Below the pieces are notes generated by a model. The model did no database searches. It worked only from the letters and a program-made list of their open reading frames with translations, and was not told where the DNA came from. Of a stretch of 10,549 nucleotides of DNA, positions 1 to 10,090 are shown piece after piece (within the stretch, counting starts at the first letter, position 1; every line of letters starts with the position of its first letter). The position numbers and the translations under genes were made by a program. The stretch is from Sphingomonadales bacterium. GTDB taxonomy: Bacteria; Pseudomonadota; Alphaproteobacteria; Sphingomonadales; Sphingomonadaceae. The stretch is from the NCBI GenBank assembly GCA_020200935.1, contig JAIVHR010000220.1, positions 1 to 10,549 on the forward strand. Reading direction: 5' to 3'.

Positions 1-20
1 GATCTGCGCTACGCCACCGC

Positions 21-85
21 CCATGCCGCCACCCGATTTCCGCATCGAACGCGAATGCCCCGGACCCGTCGTCGGCGTCGACGAG
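21..85 (+). repeat. Left arm of 65-bp perfect inverted repeat
   Basis: This arm is the exact reverse complement of 347-411, with no mismatches across 65 bases. It covers the start codon and first 21 codons of rnhB. Identity stops sharply on both sides: 20 against 412 and 86 against 346 do not pair. The two arms enclose 261 bp of rnhB coding sequence. Such a large perfect foldback inside a conserved gene is not a normal gene structure. Confidence 0.97.
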
Positions 86-356
86 GCGGGGCGCGGGCCG
101 ATGGCGGGTCCGGTCGTCGCGGCCGCGGCGATACTCGATCGGCGGCGCTGCCCGCGCGGGATCGACGATTCGAAGAAGCTCTGCATCGAGCGGCGCGAGA
201 CGATCGCCGGGCGGCTCAAATCCTCGGCGCGGATCGGCGTCGGCATCGCCGATGTCGAGGAGATCGATCGGCTGAACATCTTCTGGGCGACGATGCTGGC
301 GATGACCCGCGCGGTCGAGGCGCTCGGCATCGAACCCGGCATGGTGCTCGTCGACG
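23..356 (+). pseudogene. rnhB: Ribonuclease HII, 5' fragment folded back on itself
   Basis: RNase HII cuts the RNA strand of RNA-DNA hybrids and starts removal of misincorporated ribonucleotides. The first 111 residues are recognisable: the VGVDEAGRGPMAGPVV motif with catalytic D20 and E21, a DDSKKL motif near residue 50, and VLVD with D111 as the third acidic ligand. Normal enzymes are about 190-220 residues and continue with a GN.LP stretch and a fourth catalytic Asp. Here the sequence after D111 is the reverse complement of the gene's own start (347-411 mirrors 21-85), so the frame runs on into meaningless residues and stops at 467-469. No ribosome binding site precedes the ATG at 23. The minus-strand copy of the same start does have one, so this plus-strand copy may not be in its native setting. 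Identification of the fragment is firm; the gene as written cannot be functional. Confidence 0.85.
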
Positions 357-409
357 CCGACGACGGGTCCGGGGCATTCGCGTTCGATGCGGAAATCGGG
401 TGGCGGCAT
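347..409 (-). pseudogene. rnhB: Second copy of the rnhB start (21 codons), probably the native context
   Basis: Read on the minus strand, an ATG at 409-407 opens the same 21 residues as the plus-strand copy, ending at the catalytic Asp-Glu. The sequence then changes into antisense rnhB at 346. AGAGG (420-416) lies six bases upstream of this ATG, a well-placed ribosome binding site that the plus-strand copy lacks. The start lies 93 bases after the thiD stop in the same direction. I infer that the true arrangement is glmM-thiD-rnhB on one strand and that this copy marks the real start of rnhB. The identity of the bases is seen directly; which copy is native is inference. Confidence 0.6.
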
Positions 410-411
410 GG
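347..411 (-). repeat. Right arm of 65-bp perfect inverted repeat
   Basis: Exact reverse complement of 21-85. Its inner edge reads CTCGTCGACG. That string fits both the rnhB codons for VLVDG (where the plus copy breaks) and the antisense of the GVDEA codons. The inversion therefore probably switched strands on about 10 shared bases centred on the palindrome GTCGAC. The shared string on the missing side is inferred from what RNase HII normally encodes there. Confidence 0.97.
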
Positions 412-479
412 CGTGCCTCTAGCGGCATTCATGCGGTCCGGGAAAGGACGTCCCCCTCCGCAATTGTGAATTCCCGAAA

Positions 480-500
480 TCCTCCCCGGCGCGGGGAGGA
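480..500. terminator. GC-rich hairpin after thiD (terminator or REP-like repeat)
   Basis: A 9-bp perfect stem (TCCTCCCCG paired with CGGGGAGGA) closes a 3-base GCG loop, three bases after the thiD stop codon on the minus strand. It is followed on that strand by a short TTTC rather than a long U tract. Hairpins with CCTCCCC and GGGGAGG arms recur between genes in sphingomonads, from general knowledge, so this may be a dispersed REP-like element as well as, or instead of, a terminator. Confidence 0.5.
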
Positions 501-502
501 AC

Positions 503-1300
503 TTATGGCCAGAATTGCCCGATATCGTGAAAGCCCATCGGGCCGTTGCCTCCGCCGAGCCCCGGCGCCGCCTTGAGCGCCGCGCGGACGAAGCTGCGGC
601 CACGCGTCGTCGCGTCGAGCAGACCGAGCCCCTGGCCGAGCCCGGTGGCGATCGCGCTCGACAAGGTACAGCCGGTGCCGTGGCTGTGCCTGGTGTCGAT
701 CCGCGGATTGCGCCAGCGATGGGTCGCGCCGGTCTTGTCGATCAGGATATCGGTGATCAGCCTGTCCTTGAGATGGCCGCCCTTGGCGAGCACCGCGCAT
801 CCCGAATCACGCGCCAGCCTTTTCGCCTCGCGCTCCATCGCCAGCGGCGTCCTGGGCTGCGACCAGGTCAGCCGCGCCAGTTCGGGGAGATTGGGGGTGA
901 CGATAGTCGTCTTCTTCATCATCTCGTGAAAACCGGTGATCGTCTCCTCGCTGGCAAGCGTCGCGCCGCTGGTCGCGACCATCACCGGATCGAAGACGAT
1001 CGGAACATCGATATCCTCGAGATAAGCGACAAGTTTCTTCACCAGCTCTTCCGAGCCGAGCATGCCGATCTTGATCGCATCGATGCCGATATCCTCGCGC
1101 ACCGAATCGATCTGGGCGAGGACGAGATCGGGCGAGACCGGCTCGACCGCCTGGACGCCGCGGGTATTCTGCGCGGTGATGCCGGTGACCGCCGTCATCG
1201 CATAGCCGCCGAGCAAGGTGATCGTCTTGATATCGGCCTGGATGCCGGCTCCGCCGCCGGAATCCGAACCGGCGATCGCAAGGATGCGGGCGGGCTTCAC
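503..1300 (-). CDS. thiD: Hydroxymethylpyrimidine/phosphomethylpyrimidine kinase
   Basis: This cytosolic ribokinase-fold enzyme phosphorylates hydroxymethylpyrimidine twice to give HMP-pyrophosphate for thiamine synthesis and salvage. The 265-residue product is of normal length and looks intact. It carries the N-terminal [10 protein letters not shown] motif (residues 10-19) for pyrimidine binding, a VTGITAQNT stretch near 38-46, DPVMVATSG (104-112), NLPEL (137-141) and the nucleotide/anion-hole motif HGTGC (207-211). I chose the GTG at 1300-1298 because it overlaps the glmM stop as GTGA, the usual arrangement for coupled translation. An ATG eight codons upstream, at 1324, would lie inside glmM. 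ThiD is cotranscribed behind glmM and probably ahead of rnhB. It is the only fully intact gene in the first 2.3 kb. Confidence 0.93.
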   Translation of the reverse strand: MKPARILAIAGSDSGGGAGIQADIKTITLLGGYAMTAVTGITAQNTRGVQAVEPVSPDLVLAQIDSVREDIGIDAIKIGMLGSEELVKKLVAYLEDIDVPIVFDPVMVATSGATLASEETITGFHEMMKKTTIVTPNLPELARLTWSQPRTPLAMEREAKRLARDSGCAVLAKGGHLKDRLITDILIDKTGATHRWRNPRIDTRHSHGTGCTLSSAIATGLGQGLGLLDATTRGRSFVRAALKAAPGLGGGNGPMGFHDIGQFWP

Positions 1301-2345
1301 CCGGCCCGCTCGACGGCACCGCAAATCGCATCGACCACCCGCTCGACGAGCTCCGCGTCCTCGCCCTCGGCCATCACGCGGATCAGCGGCTCGGTTCCCG
1401 ACTTGCGGATGACGAGGCGGCCGCCCGCGCCCAGCTCCGCCTCGCCGTCTGTGATCGCCTGCTTGACCGCGGCATCGCCGAGCGGATCACCGCCGTCGCG
1501 ACGATGCCGTCGCCGCGCAGCTGGCCGCGCTGCTTCCAGTCCGAAGCGATCAGCGCCATCAGCTGGTCGCCATCGACGATCCGTCCCTTTTCATCGGCGA
1601 CGATCAGCCGGTCGGCATCGCCATCGAGCGCGAGGCCGATCGCCGCGCCTTCCTCGACGACGCGTCGGCAGAGCGCTTGCGGCGCGGTCGAGCCGCAGCC
1701 GTCATTGATGTTGGTGCCGTTGGGCTCGACCCCGATCGCGACCAGCTCGGCCCCCAATTCCCAAAGCACCGAGGGCGCGACCTGATATCCGGCACCGTTG
1801 GCGCAATCGATCACCACCTTGAGCCCGTCGAGCCGCATCTCGGCCGGGAAGGTCATCTTGGCGCTGTGAATATAGCGTCCGCGCGCATCCTCGACCCGGC
1901 GCGCGCGACCGATATGCTCGGATGCGGCGAGCCGCGGCTCCTCGTGCAGCAGCGCCTCGATCGCCGCTTCGTCCTCGTCGGACAGCTTGTATCCGTTGGG
2001 ACCGAACAGCTTGATGCCGTTATCCGTAAAGGGATTGTGGCTCGCCGATATCATCACTCCGAGATCCGCGCGCATCGACTGGGTCAGCATCGCGACGCCC
2101 GGCGTCGGCATCGGGCCGAACATGACGACATCCATGCCGACGCTGGTGAAGCCGGCGACCAGCGCCGATTCGACCATATAGCCCGAGAGCCGCGTATCCT
2201 TTCCGATCACCACCCGGTGCTTGTGATCGCCGCGCAGGAAATGGGCGCCGGCCGCCTGGCCCACCTTCATCGCGATCTCGGCGGTCATCGGCCGCTGGTT
2301 GGTCTTGCCCCGAATGCCGTCGGTGCCGAAATATTGCCGCGTCAC
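1297..2345 (-). pseudogene. glmM: Phosphoglucosamine mutase with internal deletion and frameshift
   Basis: GlmM converts glucosamine-6-phosphate to glucosamine-1-phosphate, the committed route to UDP-GlcNAc, peptidoglycan and lipid A. The start is GTG at 2345 with GGGAG six bases upstream; the protein opens [13 protein letters not shown]. Residues 1-284 are intact, with the phosphoserine loop SASHNP (S102, the expected number) and the Mg2+ loop DGDADR (241-246). At 1497-1486 the frame shifts. The other frame then carries the true C-terminus: [14 protein letters not shown], the phosphate-binding [10 protein letters not shown], and the stop at 1299-1297. About 64 residues follow the junction, giving about 348 against roughly 445 for the family. 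Some 290 nt are therefore missing, including the sugar-binding GEQSGH region. An essential enzyme broken this way suggests a sequence artefact. The stop overlaps the thiD start. Confidence 0.9.
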
Positions 2346-2369
2346 GCACAACTCCCGCGAAAAATGGGC

Positions 2370-2398
2370 TTGTGCCCCCTCTAGCCCCCGCCCATGAT
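2370..2398 (+). promoter_or_regulatory. Possible promoter of the symporter gene
   Basis: The 85-bp gap between glmM and the symporter must hold divergent promoters. On the plus strand TTGTGC (2370-2375) is spaced 17 bases from CATGAT (2393-2398), a 3/6 and 4/6 match to the sigma-70 boxes. It would start RNA about 25 bases before the symporter ATG. On the minus strand nothing stronger than TTCACA with a poor -10 is seen for glmM. This is pattern matching only. Confidence 0.25.
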
Positions 2399-2430
2399 CG
2401 TGTGAAGCGGCGTGGAAGGGGCGTATCTGG

Positions 2431-3830
2431 ATGTTTTCATGGCTCGAGGCGGCGCTCGAGGACCTCAACCAGCTGGTCTTCGCATCGGTGCCGGTATTCG
2501 GGGTCGACGTCACGCTGATCGTCATCTGGCTGGCGATCCCGATGTTGGTCTTCACGCTCTGGCTCGGTTTCGTCAATATCCGCGGCCTCGGCGAGGGCAT
2601 CCGTGTGGTCTCGGGCCGCTATGCCGATCCCGACGCGCCGGGCCAGATCAGCCAGTTCGGCGCGCTGACGACGGCCCTGTCGGGCACCATCGGCCTCGGC
2701 AACATCGCCGGCGTCGCGGTGGCGATCGGCACCGGCGGCCCGGGCGCCGCCTTCTGGATGTTCGTCATCGGCTTCTTCGCGATGACGGTGAAATGCGTCG
2801 AGGTGACGCTGGGCCACAAATACCGGACGATCGATCCCGACGGCACGATCCGCGGCGGGCCGATGTATTCGTTCAAGAACGGCCTCGCCGCGCGCGGCCG
2901 GCCCAAGCTCGGAACATTCCTCGGCGGCATCTACGCCTTCTTCGCGATGGCCGGCGCGATCTCGCTGGTACAGGTCAACCAGAGCTATTCGCAGGTCGCC
3001 GATGTCGCCGGCTTCGACAATCCGGTCGCCTATGGCATTGGCCTCGCCTTCCTTGTCGGGCTTGTCGTCATCGGCGGGGTGGTCTGGCTGGCGCGCGTCA
3101 CCGAGATCATGGTGCCGGGGATGGCCCTCGCCTATCTGGTCGGCGTCTTCGCGATCATCTTCACCAATTTTTCCGAGCTGCCCAACGCGCTCTGGATCAT
3201 CGTCTCATCGGCCTTCAGTGGCGAGGCGGCGGCTGGCGGCATGCTCGGCGCCTTCGTCATCGGCATGCAGCGGGCGGTCTATTCTAGCGAGGCCGGCGTT
3301 GGATCGGCGGTCATCGCGCATGCCCAGGCCAGGACCCGCGAGCCCGCGTCGGAAGGGTTGGTGGCGCTGCTCGAACCCTTCATCGACACGGTGATCGTCT
3401 GCTCGCTCGGCGCCATCGCCATCGTCCTCGCGGGCACCTGGCAAGGCGATGCCACCGATATCGAGATCACCTCGCAGGCCTTCGCGCAGGTCGCCCCCTG
3501 GATGCCGGTGCTGCTCGCCGTCGCCGTCTTCTTCTTCGCCTATTCGACGCTCTGTTCGTGGGGCTTTTACGGGCTTCAGGCCTGGGGCTATCTGGTCGGC
3601 GAGGGACCCAAGCGCGATGCGGCCTACCGCGCCTTCTACATATCGTCGATCCCCTTCGGGACGATCCTTTCGGTCGAAGCGGTGTTCAACCTCGTCGATT
3701 CGGCCTTCTTCCTGATGGCGATCCCCAACGTCGTCGCGATTTACATATTCGGCGGCGAGATCCGCCGCGACATTCTCGATTATCACGCGCGCAGCAAGGC
3801 TGCCCGGCGTGCAGCGAAGGAGGCCATGAG

Positions 3831-3834
<4 letters not shown>
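2431..3834 (+). CDS. AGCS-family sodium:amino-acid (alanine/glycine) symporter
   Basis: This inner-membrane carrier couples Na+ entry to uptake of small neutral amino acids such as alanine or glycine. The 467-residue protein is hydrophobic, with about ten or eleven membrane spans. Family hallmarks are in order: [12 protein letters not shown] near 45-55, [19 protein letters not shown] near 77-95, [11 protein letters not shown] near 100-110, [11 protein letters not shown] near 146, VQVNQSY near 180, and the [17 protein letters not shown] loop near 285-300, followed by EPFIDT. A basic cytoplasmic tail rich in Arg, Lys and Ala ends it. A GGAAGGGGC ribosome site sits about ten bases before the ATG. 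Length is within the family range (about 440-550), and I see no sign of the deletions affecting its neighbours. The exact substrate cannot be read from sequence. The stop overlaps the next start as ATGA. Confidence 0.92.
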
Positions 3835-6260
<2,426 letters not shown>

Positions 6261-6264
<4 letters not shown>

Positions 6265-7288
6265 CGGACCGTCCCCTCTCCGGGCTGTCCCAGCTCGAAG
6301 TCGGTGACCGGCCGCCTTTCGGGATCATTCATGTCATACATCAACGCGCCGTCGATCCAGACCATCTGCGGGCGGGTATAGACGCTGAAGGGATCACCGT
6401 TCCACAGAACCACGTCGGCCATCTTGCCGGCGGCGAGGCTGCCGGTCTGCTCATCGATGCCGAGCGCCCGGGCCGGGTTGATCGACAGCCACTGCCAGGC
6501 CTCCTCGTCGGAGATTTCGATCCCGACCCGGCGGCCGTCGGCGAGCGCCTTGGCCGCTTCCTGGTGGCGTCGATCCAGGCCTGGCGGGCGAGCGCGATAT
6601 TGGCCATCCGGCTCGCCGGCGAGCGGTTGCGGCTGCCATAGACGCGCTTGGGATTTTCGCCGCAGGCCATCTTGAGGCCGTAGGGCGCGCCGGGAAACTT
6701 CATTCCCTGCATCGTCCGCGCCGGCACGTTCCTCACCGTCACCGAACGGCCGCCGAACAGGTTCGCCGAGCCGGGCAGGATATTGAGCGTCGTCACGCCG
6801 CCATTGGCGAGCGCGCGGCTGAAGCCCGGATCCTGCGGCCAGACGCTGTGTTCGGTCCAAACATTGGCGGTGTTGGGGTCGGTTGCCTCGTTCCCGTCCG
6901 AATGGGCGTCGACCGAGGGCGAGGGATAGTTGCCGAGATGGCTGTGTATGTCGATGATCCCCGGCGTCACCCAGAGGCCCGTTCCGTCGATAACGGTCGC
7001 GCCTTCGGGAACCGGCACGCTCTGGCCGACCGCGACGATCTCGCCGTCGGCGAAGGCGACCATGCCGTTGTCGATCCGGCCGCCCTCGCCGTCATAGATC
7101 GTCGCCCCGCGTATTACCGTCGGCACACCCGGATAGCGGCGATAGGTCGAAGGGTAGGGATCGGGATCGACCGCCGTCTCGTTGCGGCGCTCGTCGGCGG
7201 CGGCGGTACCGCTCCCCCCGCTGCTCCCCGTCGTCGCACAACCAAGCAGCATCAGACATGCCGCCGCGGCCCCGGTCACTCGTATCAT
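6261..7288 (-). pseudogene. Lipoprotein amidohydrolase (HxH type) with internal deletion and frameshift
   Basis: Metal-dependent hydrolase of the cog1228 amidohydrolase family. Characterised relatives act on small peptides or cyclic amides, and the peptide transporter next door fits dipeptide hydrolysis. The N-terminus is a lipoprotein signal with lipobox LLGC (C17), followed by a Gly/Ser/Ala linker, so it should be anchored facing the periplasm. WVTPGIIDIHSHLG holds the metal-binding H115 and H117; GLKMACGENPK near 204-214 may hold the bridging Lys. After residue 241 (RQAWIDA, near 6566) the frame shifts. The true C-terminus appears in another frame as HQEAAKALADGRR, then SLAAGKMADVVLWNGDPFSVY and the stop at 6263-6261. 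About 342 residues remain of roughly 500, so about 160 are lost, including the remaining His ligands and the catalytic Asp. The start overlaps the transporter stop as ATGA. Confidence 0.87.
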
Positions 7289-8919
7289 TTGCGCACTTCG
7301 CCTTCCGTGTTGATGCCGGCCGCCTGCGGTTCGGCGAGCCCGGCCTGGCCGTACATATCGTCGTCGACCGTGTCGTCCTCCAGCGTATCGAGATGCATCA
7401 GCCGCTTGACCAGCCCCGATATGAGGATGACCGCGACGCCGACGCCCATCGCGAAGAGGCCGATCGACTGGTAGATCGACAGCGTCGCTTCGCGCGTCAT
7501 TGCGCCGTCCTCGCCGCCGGTCGCAGCGCCGATCATGCCGGCGACATAGTTGCCGCCCGCGGTGGCGAAGAACCACGCGCCCATGATCAGACTGGCGAGA
7601 TGGGTCGGTGCCAGCCGGTTCATCGCGGATAGTCCCACCGGCGACAGGCAGAGCTCGCCGGTCGTGTGGAACAGATAGATTCCGAACAGGAAGATCACCG
7701 GCACCAGCGCCCCCGGGCCTACGGTCGCCGCGCCCCAGACCAGCACGAGGAAGCCGAAGCCGAGTTGCACAAGACCCAGGCCGAACTTGGCCGGCGTCGA
7801 GGGTTCGAGCCCCCTTCGGCCGAGGAAGGTCCAAAGTCCGGCAAACAGCGGGGCCAGCAGGATGATGTAGATTGGGTTGATCGACTGGAACAGCGAGGCG
7901 GGCACGCCCTGCCGGTCGATATAGCGATCGGTGAACAGGTTGAGCGAACCGCCCGCCTGTTCGAACAGGCCCCAGAACAGCGGCTGCAAGGCGATCAGGA
8001 ACAGGATCGCGAACATCCGTTCGCGCGGTTCCTTTTCGAGCTTGAAGGCCTCGTAGAGGACATAGCCGAGCAGCGCGACGCCGGACACCAGCATCAATCC
8101 GCCGACCACGCTCTGATACTGGATCAGCGCCCACATCACGACGACCGCGATGACGCCGACGCCGTAGAGCGTGAACTCGCGGCGCTTGGCGAGCGCCCGG
8201 GGCGGTTCGCCGCGGCCGAGCAGCAGCGGACGCCCGACGACGAAGACGATCAGCCCGAGCAGCATGCCGAAGCCAGCGGCGCCGAAGCCATAGGCCCAGC
8301 CGACCGTCTGACCAAGATAGCCGGCGATGATCGTGCCGATCGCCGCGCCGACGTTAATGCCCATATAAAAGATCGTGTAGGCGCCGTCGCGGCGGATATC
8401 GGTGCGCGGATAGAGCTGACCGACGATCACCGAGATGTTCGCCTTCAGGAAGCCCGAGCCGACGATGATGAAAGCGAGCGCGAGCCAGAAGACGTTGATC
8501 GTCGCATCGTCCTGGCCGCCGGTCCCTTCGAAGGCCATGCAGAAATGGCCGATTGTCAGCAGAACGGCGCCGAACTGCACGGCCTTGCGCTGGCCGAGAT
8601 AGCGGTCGGCGAGCCAGCCGCCCAGCACCGGCGTGATATAGACCAGGCTGACATAGGCGCCGTAGATGATGTTCGAGGCGCTGTCGTTGAACAGCCAGTG
8701 CTGCGTCAGATAGAAAATCAGCAGCGCGCGCATGCCGTAATAGGAGAATCGCTCCCACATTTCGGCGAAGAAGAGGATGTAGAGGCCCTTGGGGTGACCG
8801 CCGACTTCCGGCCTCGGCCGGGTGACCGCCCAGGCGCCGACGGCGAGGAACACCAGCAGGATGGCGCTTGCGATCGCGACGATCCAGTCGCCTTCGTTCC
8901 ACAAGGATATGTCTTTCAC
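7285..8919 (-). CDS. POT/PTR2-family proton-dependent peptide transporter
   Basis: Inner-membrane MFS-type symporter that uses the proton gradient to import di- and tripeptides. The 544-residue protein has the family's ExxER motif in EMWERFSYYG (E53, E56, R57), GGWLADRYLGQRKA, the PTR2 signature FYMGINVGAAIG and the late GELCLSPVGLSAMNRLAP. I chose the GTG at 8919-8917 because GAGAGGGG lies seven bases upstream. An extra hydrophobic segment (about residues 12-33) precedes the usual first helix, and the C-terminus is a hydrophilic acidic tail with LEDDTVDDD. It heads an operon: its stop overlaps the start of the lipoprotein amidohydrolase as ATGA. This supports a role in taking up the products of extracytoplasmic peptide cleavage. 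It appears full length. The substrate range is inferred from the family. Confidence 0.93.
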   Translation of the reverse strand: MKDISLWNEGDWIVAIASAILLVFLAVGAWAVTRPRPEVGGHPKGLYILFFAEMWERFSYYGMRALLIFYLTQHWLFNDSASNIIYGAYVSLVYITPVLGGWLADRYLGQRKAVQFGAVLLTIGHFCMAFEGTGGQDDATINVFWLALAFIIVGSGFLKANISVIVGQLYPRTDIRRDGAYTIFYMGINVGAAIGTIIAGYLGQTVGWAYGFGAAGFGMLLGLIVFVVGRPLLLGRGEPPRALAKRREFTLYGVGVIAVVVMWALIQYQSVVGGLMLVSGVALLGYVLYEAFKLEKEPRERMFAILFLIALQPLFWGLFEQAGGSLNLFTDRYIDRQGVPASLFQSINPIYIILLAPLFAGLWTFLGRRGLEPSTPAKFGLGLVQLGFGFLVLVWGAATVGPGALVPVIFLFGIYLFHTTGELCLSPVGLSAMNRLAPTHLASLIMGAWFFATAGGNYVAGMIGAATGGEDGAMTREATLSIYQSIGLFAMGVGVAVILISGLVKRLMHLDTLEDDTVDDDMYGQAGLAEPQAAGINTEGEVRK

Positions 8920-9046
8920 GCTACGACCCCTCTCGATATTTTCGCGCGGCCTCGGCGGGACGCGTCGCTGCGGCGGCGCAGACTAGCGCCGAAATCTCCC
9001 CTGTGAAGGGACTAGTGCAATTAAACCGTCATGCTAACAGGCGGTG

Positions 9047-9628
9047 ATGCGATTCAATGACCTTTCGACGCCGCTTTCCTTTCTTTCGACGAGACGCTCG
9101 AGCCGCCCGCGCGACCTGATTGCGCCGGGCCCGAGCGACGAGGAACTGGCGCAAATCCTTCATATCGCGATGCGCGTCCCCGATCACGGCAAGCTCGCTC
9201 CCTGGCGCTTCGTCATTGTCGGGCGGGAACAACGCGAGCCGTTGCAGGCGATGCTCGAAATGGCCTACCGAATCGACCGGCCCGACGCCGGTCGCCTCGA
9301 AATCGAGGCGATCGAGCAATTCGCGCAGCAGGCGCCGACCTTGATCGTCGCGCTTTTCTCACCCAGGGACAGCAGCAAGATTCCGCTCTGGGAACAGCAA
9401 TTGTCGGCCGGCGCGGTCTGCTACAATCTCCTCGCCGCCGCCCATGCAATGGGCTTTGCCGGCGGCTGGGTGACCGGCTGGGCGGCCTATTCCGACGCGG
9501 TACGCAATGCTTTCGGCGATACGCACGAGCGAATCGCCGGCTTTATCTTTCTCGGCAGCCGGGACGGCGAGCTCGAGGAACGGCCGCGCCCCGACGAGGA
9601 GGATGTCGTCAGCGTCTGGACGCCCTGA
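9047..9628 (+). CDS. Nitroreductase-family FMN oxidoreductase (YdjA-like)
   Basis: Small flavoprotein of the nitroreductase superfamily, reducing nitro-compounds, quinones or an unknown native substrate with NAD(P)H. The 193-residue product matches the short YdjA-type branch. It has the N-terminal FMN-phosphate motif STRRSSRPRDL (near 14-24), MRVPDHGKLAPWRFV (near 42-56), and a C-terminal GFAGGWVTGWAAYS stretch followed by GFIFLGS. ATG at 9047 is preferred, with AGG five bases upstream; a GTG one codon earlier (9044) is also possible. It is divergent from the peptide transporter across a gap of about 125 bp and separated from the regulator downstream by 69 bp. It looks intact. The physiological substrate cannot be told from sequence. 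Confidence 0.88.
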   Translation: MRFNDLSTPLSFLSTRRSSRPRDLIAPGPSDEELAQILHIAMRVPDHGKLAPWRFVIVGREQREPLQAMLEMAYRIDRPDAGRLEIEAIEQFAQQAPTLIVALFSPRDSSKIPLWEQQLSAGAVCYNLLAAAHAMGFAGGWVTGWAAYSDAVRNAFGDTHERIAGFIFLGSRDGELEERPRPDEEDVVSVWTP

Positions 9629-9661
9629 AGCCTCCGATCGCCGCGTAAATCGCTTTTTTCC

Positions 9662-9689
9662 TTGACGCGGCGCACTGTATTACTACACT
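9662..9689 (+). promoter_or_regulatory. Promoter of the GntR regulator with overlapping palindromic operator
   Basis: TTGACG (9662-9667) and TACACT (9684-9689) are 16 bases apart, a credible sigma-70 promoter (5/6 and 4/6 matches). An imperfect palindrome, ACTGTATTACTACACT (9674-9689), overlaps the -10 box; its core is TGTA-N4-TACA. YtrA-type GntR regulators usually repress their own promoter at such sites, so this is a candidate autoregulatory operator. The start codon lies only eight bases after the -10 box, implying a leaderless or nearly leaderless mRNA. Confidence 0.55.
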
Positions 9690-9697
9690 AGATCGCG

Positions 9698-10045
9698 ATG
9701 GCAAAGGCAGATCAACCCGTTTACATGAAGCTGCGCGACAAGATCGCGGCGGCAATCCTAGACGGCACCTATGCCGACGGCGACTCTCTGCCTTCGGTGC
9801 GCGCGCTGGCGGCCGAGGAAGGCGCCAACCCGCTGACCGTCGCCAAGGCCTATCAGACCTTCCAGGATGACGGCATCGTCGTCGTCAAGCGCGGCGTCGG
9901 CATGTTCGTCGCCAGCGGCGCCGCCACCAAGCTGCGCAAGAGCGAGAAGGACAGCTTCCTCAACGAGGAATGGCCCCGGATCGCCGCCCATATCCGTCGG
10001 CTCGATCTCGATCCCGCCGAATTGCTCGACCGCGAATTCGCCTGA
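9698..10045 (+). CDS. GntR-family transcriptional regulator, YtrA type
   Basis: DNA-binding repressor of 115 residues. The winged helix-turn-helix occupies about residues 8-75: QPVYMKLRDKIAAAI, then SLPSVRALAAEEGANPLTVA (recognition helix region), then DDGIVVVKRGVGMFV as the wing. Only a short helical tail follows, as in the YtrA subfamily, whose members lack the large ligand-binding domain of FadR or HutC types and dimerise through the tail. The length is normal for the subgroup. No ribosome binding site precedes the ATG, which fits leaderless expression from the promoter just upstream. YtrA-type genes often precede an ABC-transporter operon, but here the next gene is on the opposite strand, so its targets are unknown beyond probable autoregulation. 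Confidence 0.9.
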   Translation: MAKADQPVYMKLRDKIAAAILDGTYADGDSLPSVRALAAEEGANPLTVAKAYQTFQDDGIVVVKRGVGMFVASGAATKLRKSEKDSFLNEEWPRIAAHIRRLDLDPAELLDREFA

Positions 10046-10056
10046 GCGATCGGCTG

Positions 10057-10075
10057 CGGGTCCGTCCCGACTTTT
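10057..10075 (+). terminator. Weak terminator-like hairpin between regulator and cytochrome
   Basis: CGGG and CCCG form a 4-bp stem around TCCGT, followed two bases later by TTTT. It lies in the 45-bp convergent gap after the GntR gene. The stem is short, so this is only a possible terminator. Confidence 0.25.
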
Positions 10076-10090
10076 CCAATATTCTCTTCG

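Noticed and set aside
357..469. A novel C-terminal extension of RNase HII
   Set aside because: These residues are explained by the inverted copy of the gene's own start (347-411) followed by the intergenic hairpin region, so they are not a domain.
1677..2384. A 235-codon plus-strand frame over glmM
   Set aside because: It is antisense to well-conserved GlmM sequence and shows no family similarity.
2343..2600. An upstream ATG start for glmM giving an 85-residue N-terminal extension
   Set aside because: It would overlap the symporter gene on the other strand. The GTG at 2345 has a good ribosome site and gives a start and S102 numbering that match the family.
7666..9006. A 446-codon open frame on the plus strand opposite the peptide transporter
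   Set aside because: Its composition is dominated by Asp, Glu, Arg, Gln and Ala, the mirror of a hydrophobic membrane protein. No motif or ribosome site supports it.
9031..9060. A nine-codon frame (ATG at 9031 to TGA at 9060) overlapping the nitroreductase start, a possible leader peptide
   Set aside because: It has no ribosome site, no repeated regulatory codons and no attenuator hairpin nearby.
9629..9661. A terminator for the nitroreductase at the six-T run (9654-9659)
   Set aside because: Only a 3-bp GCG/CGC stem precedes the T run, too weak to call.
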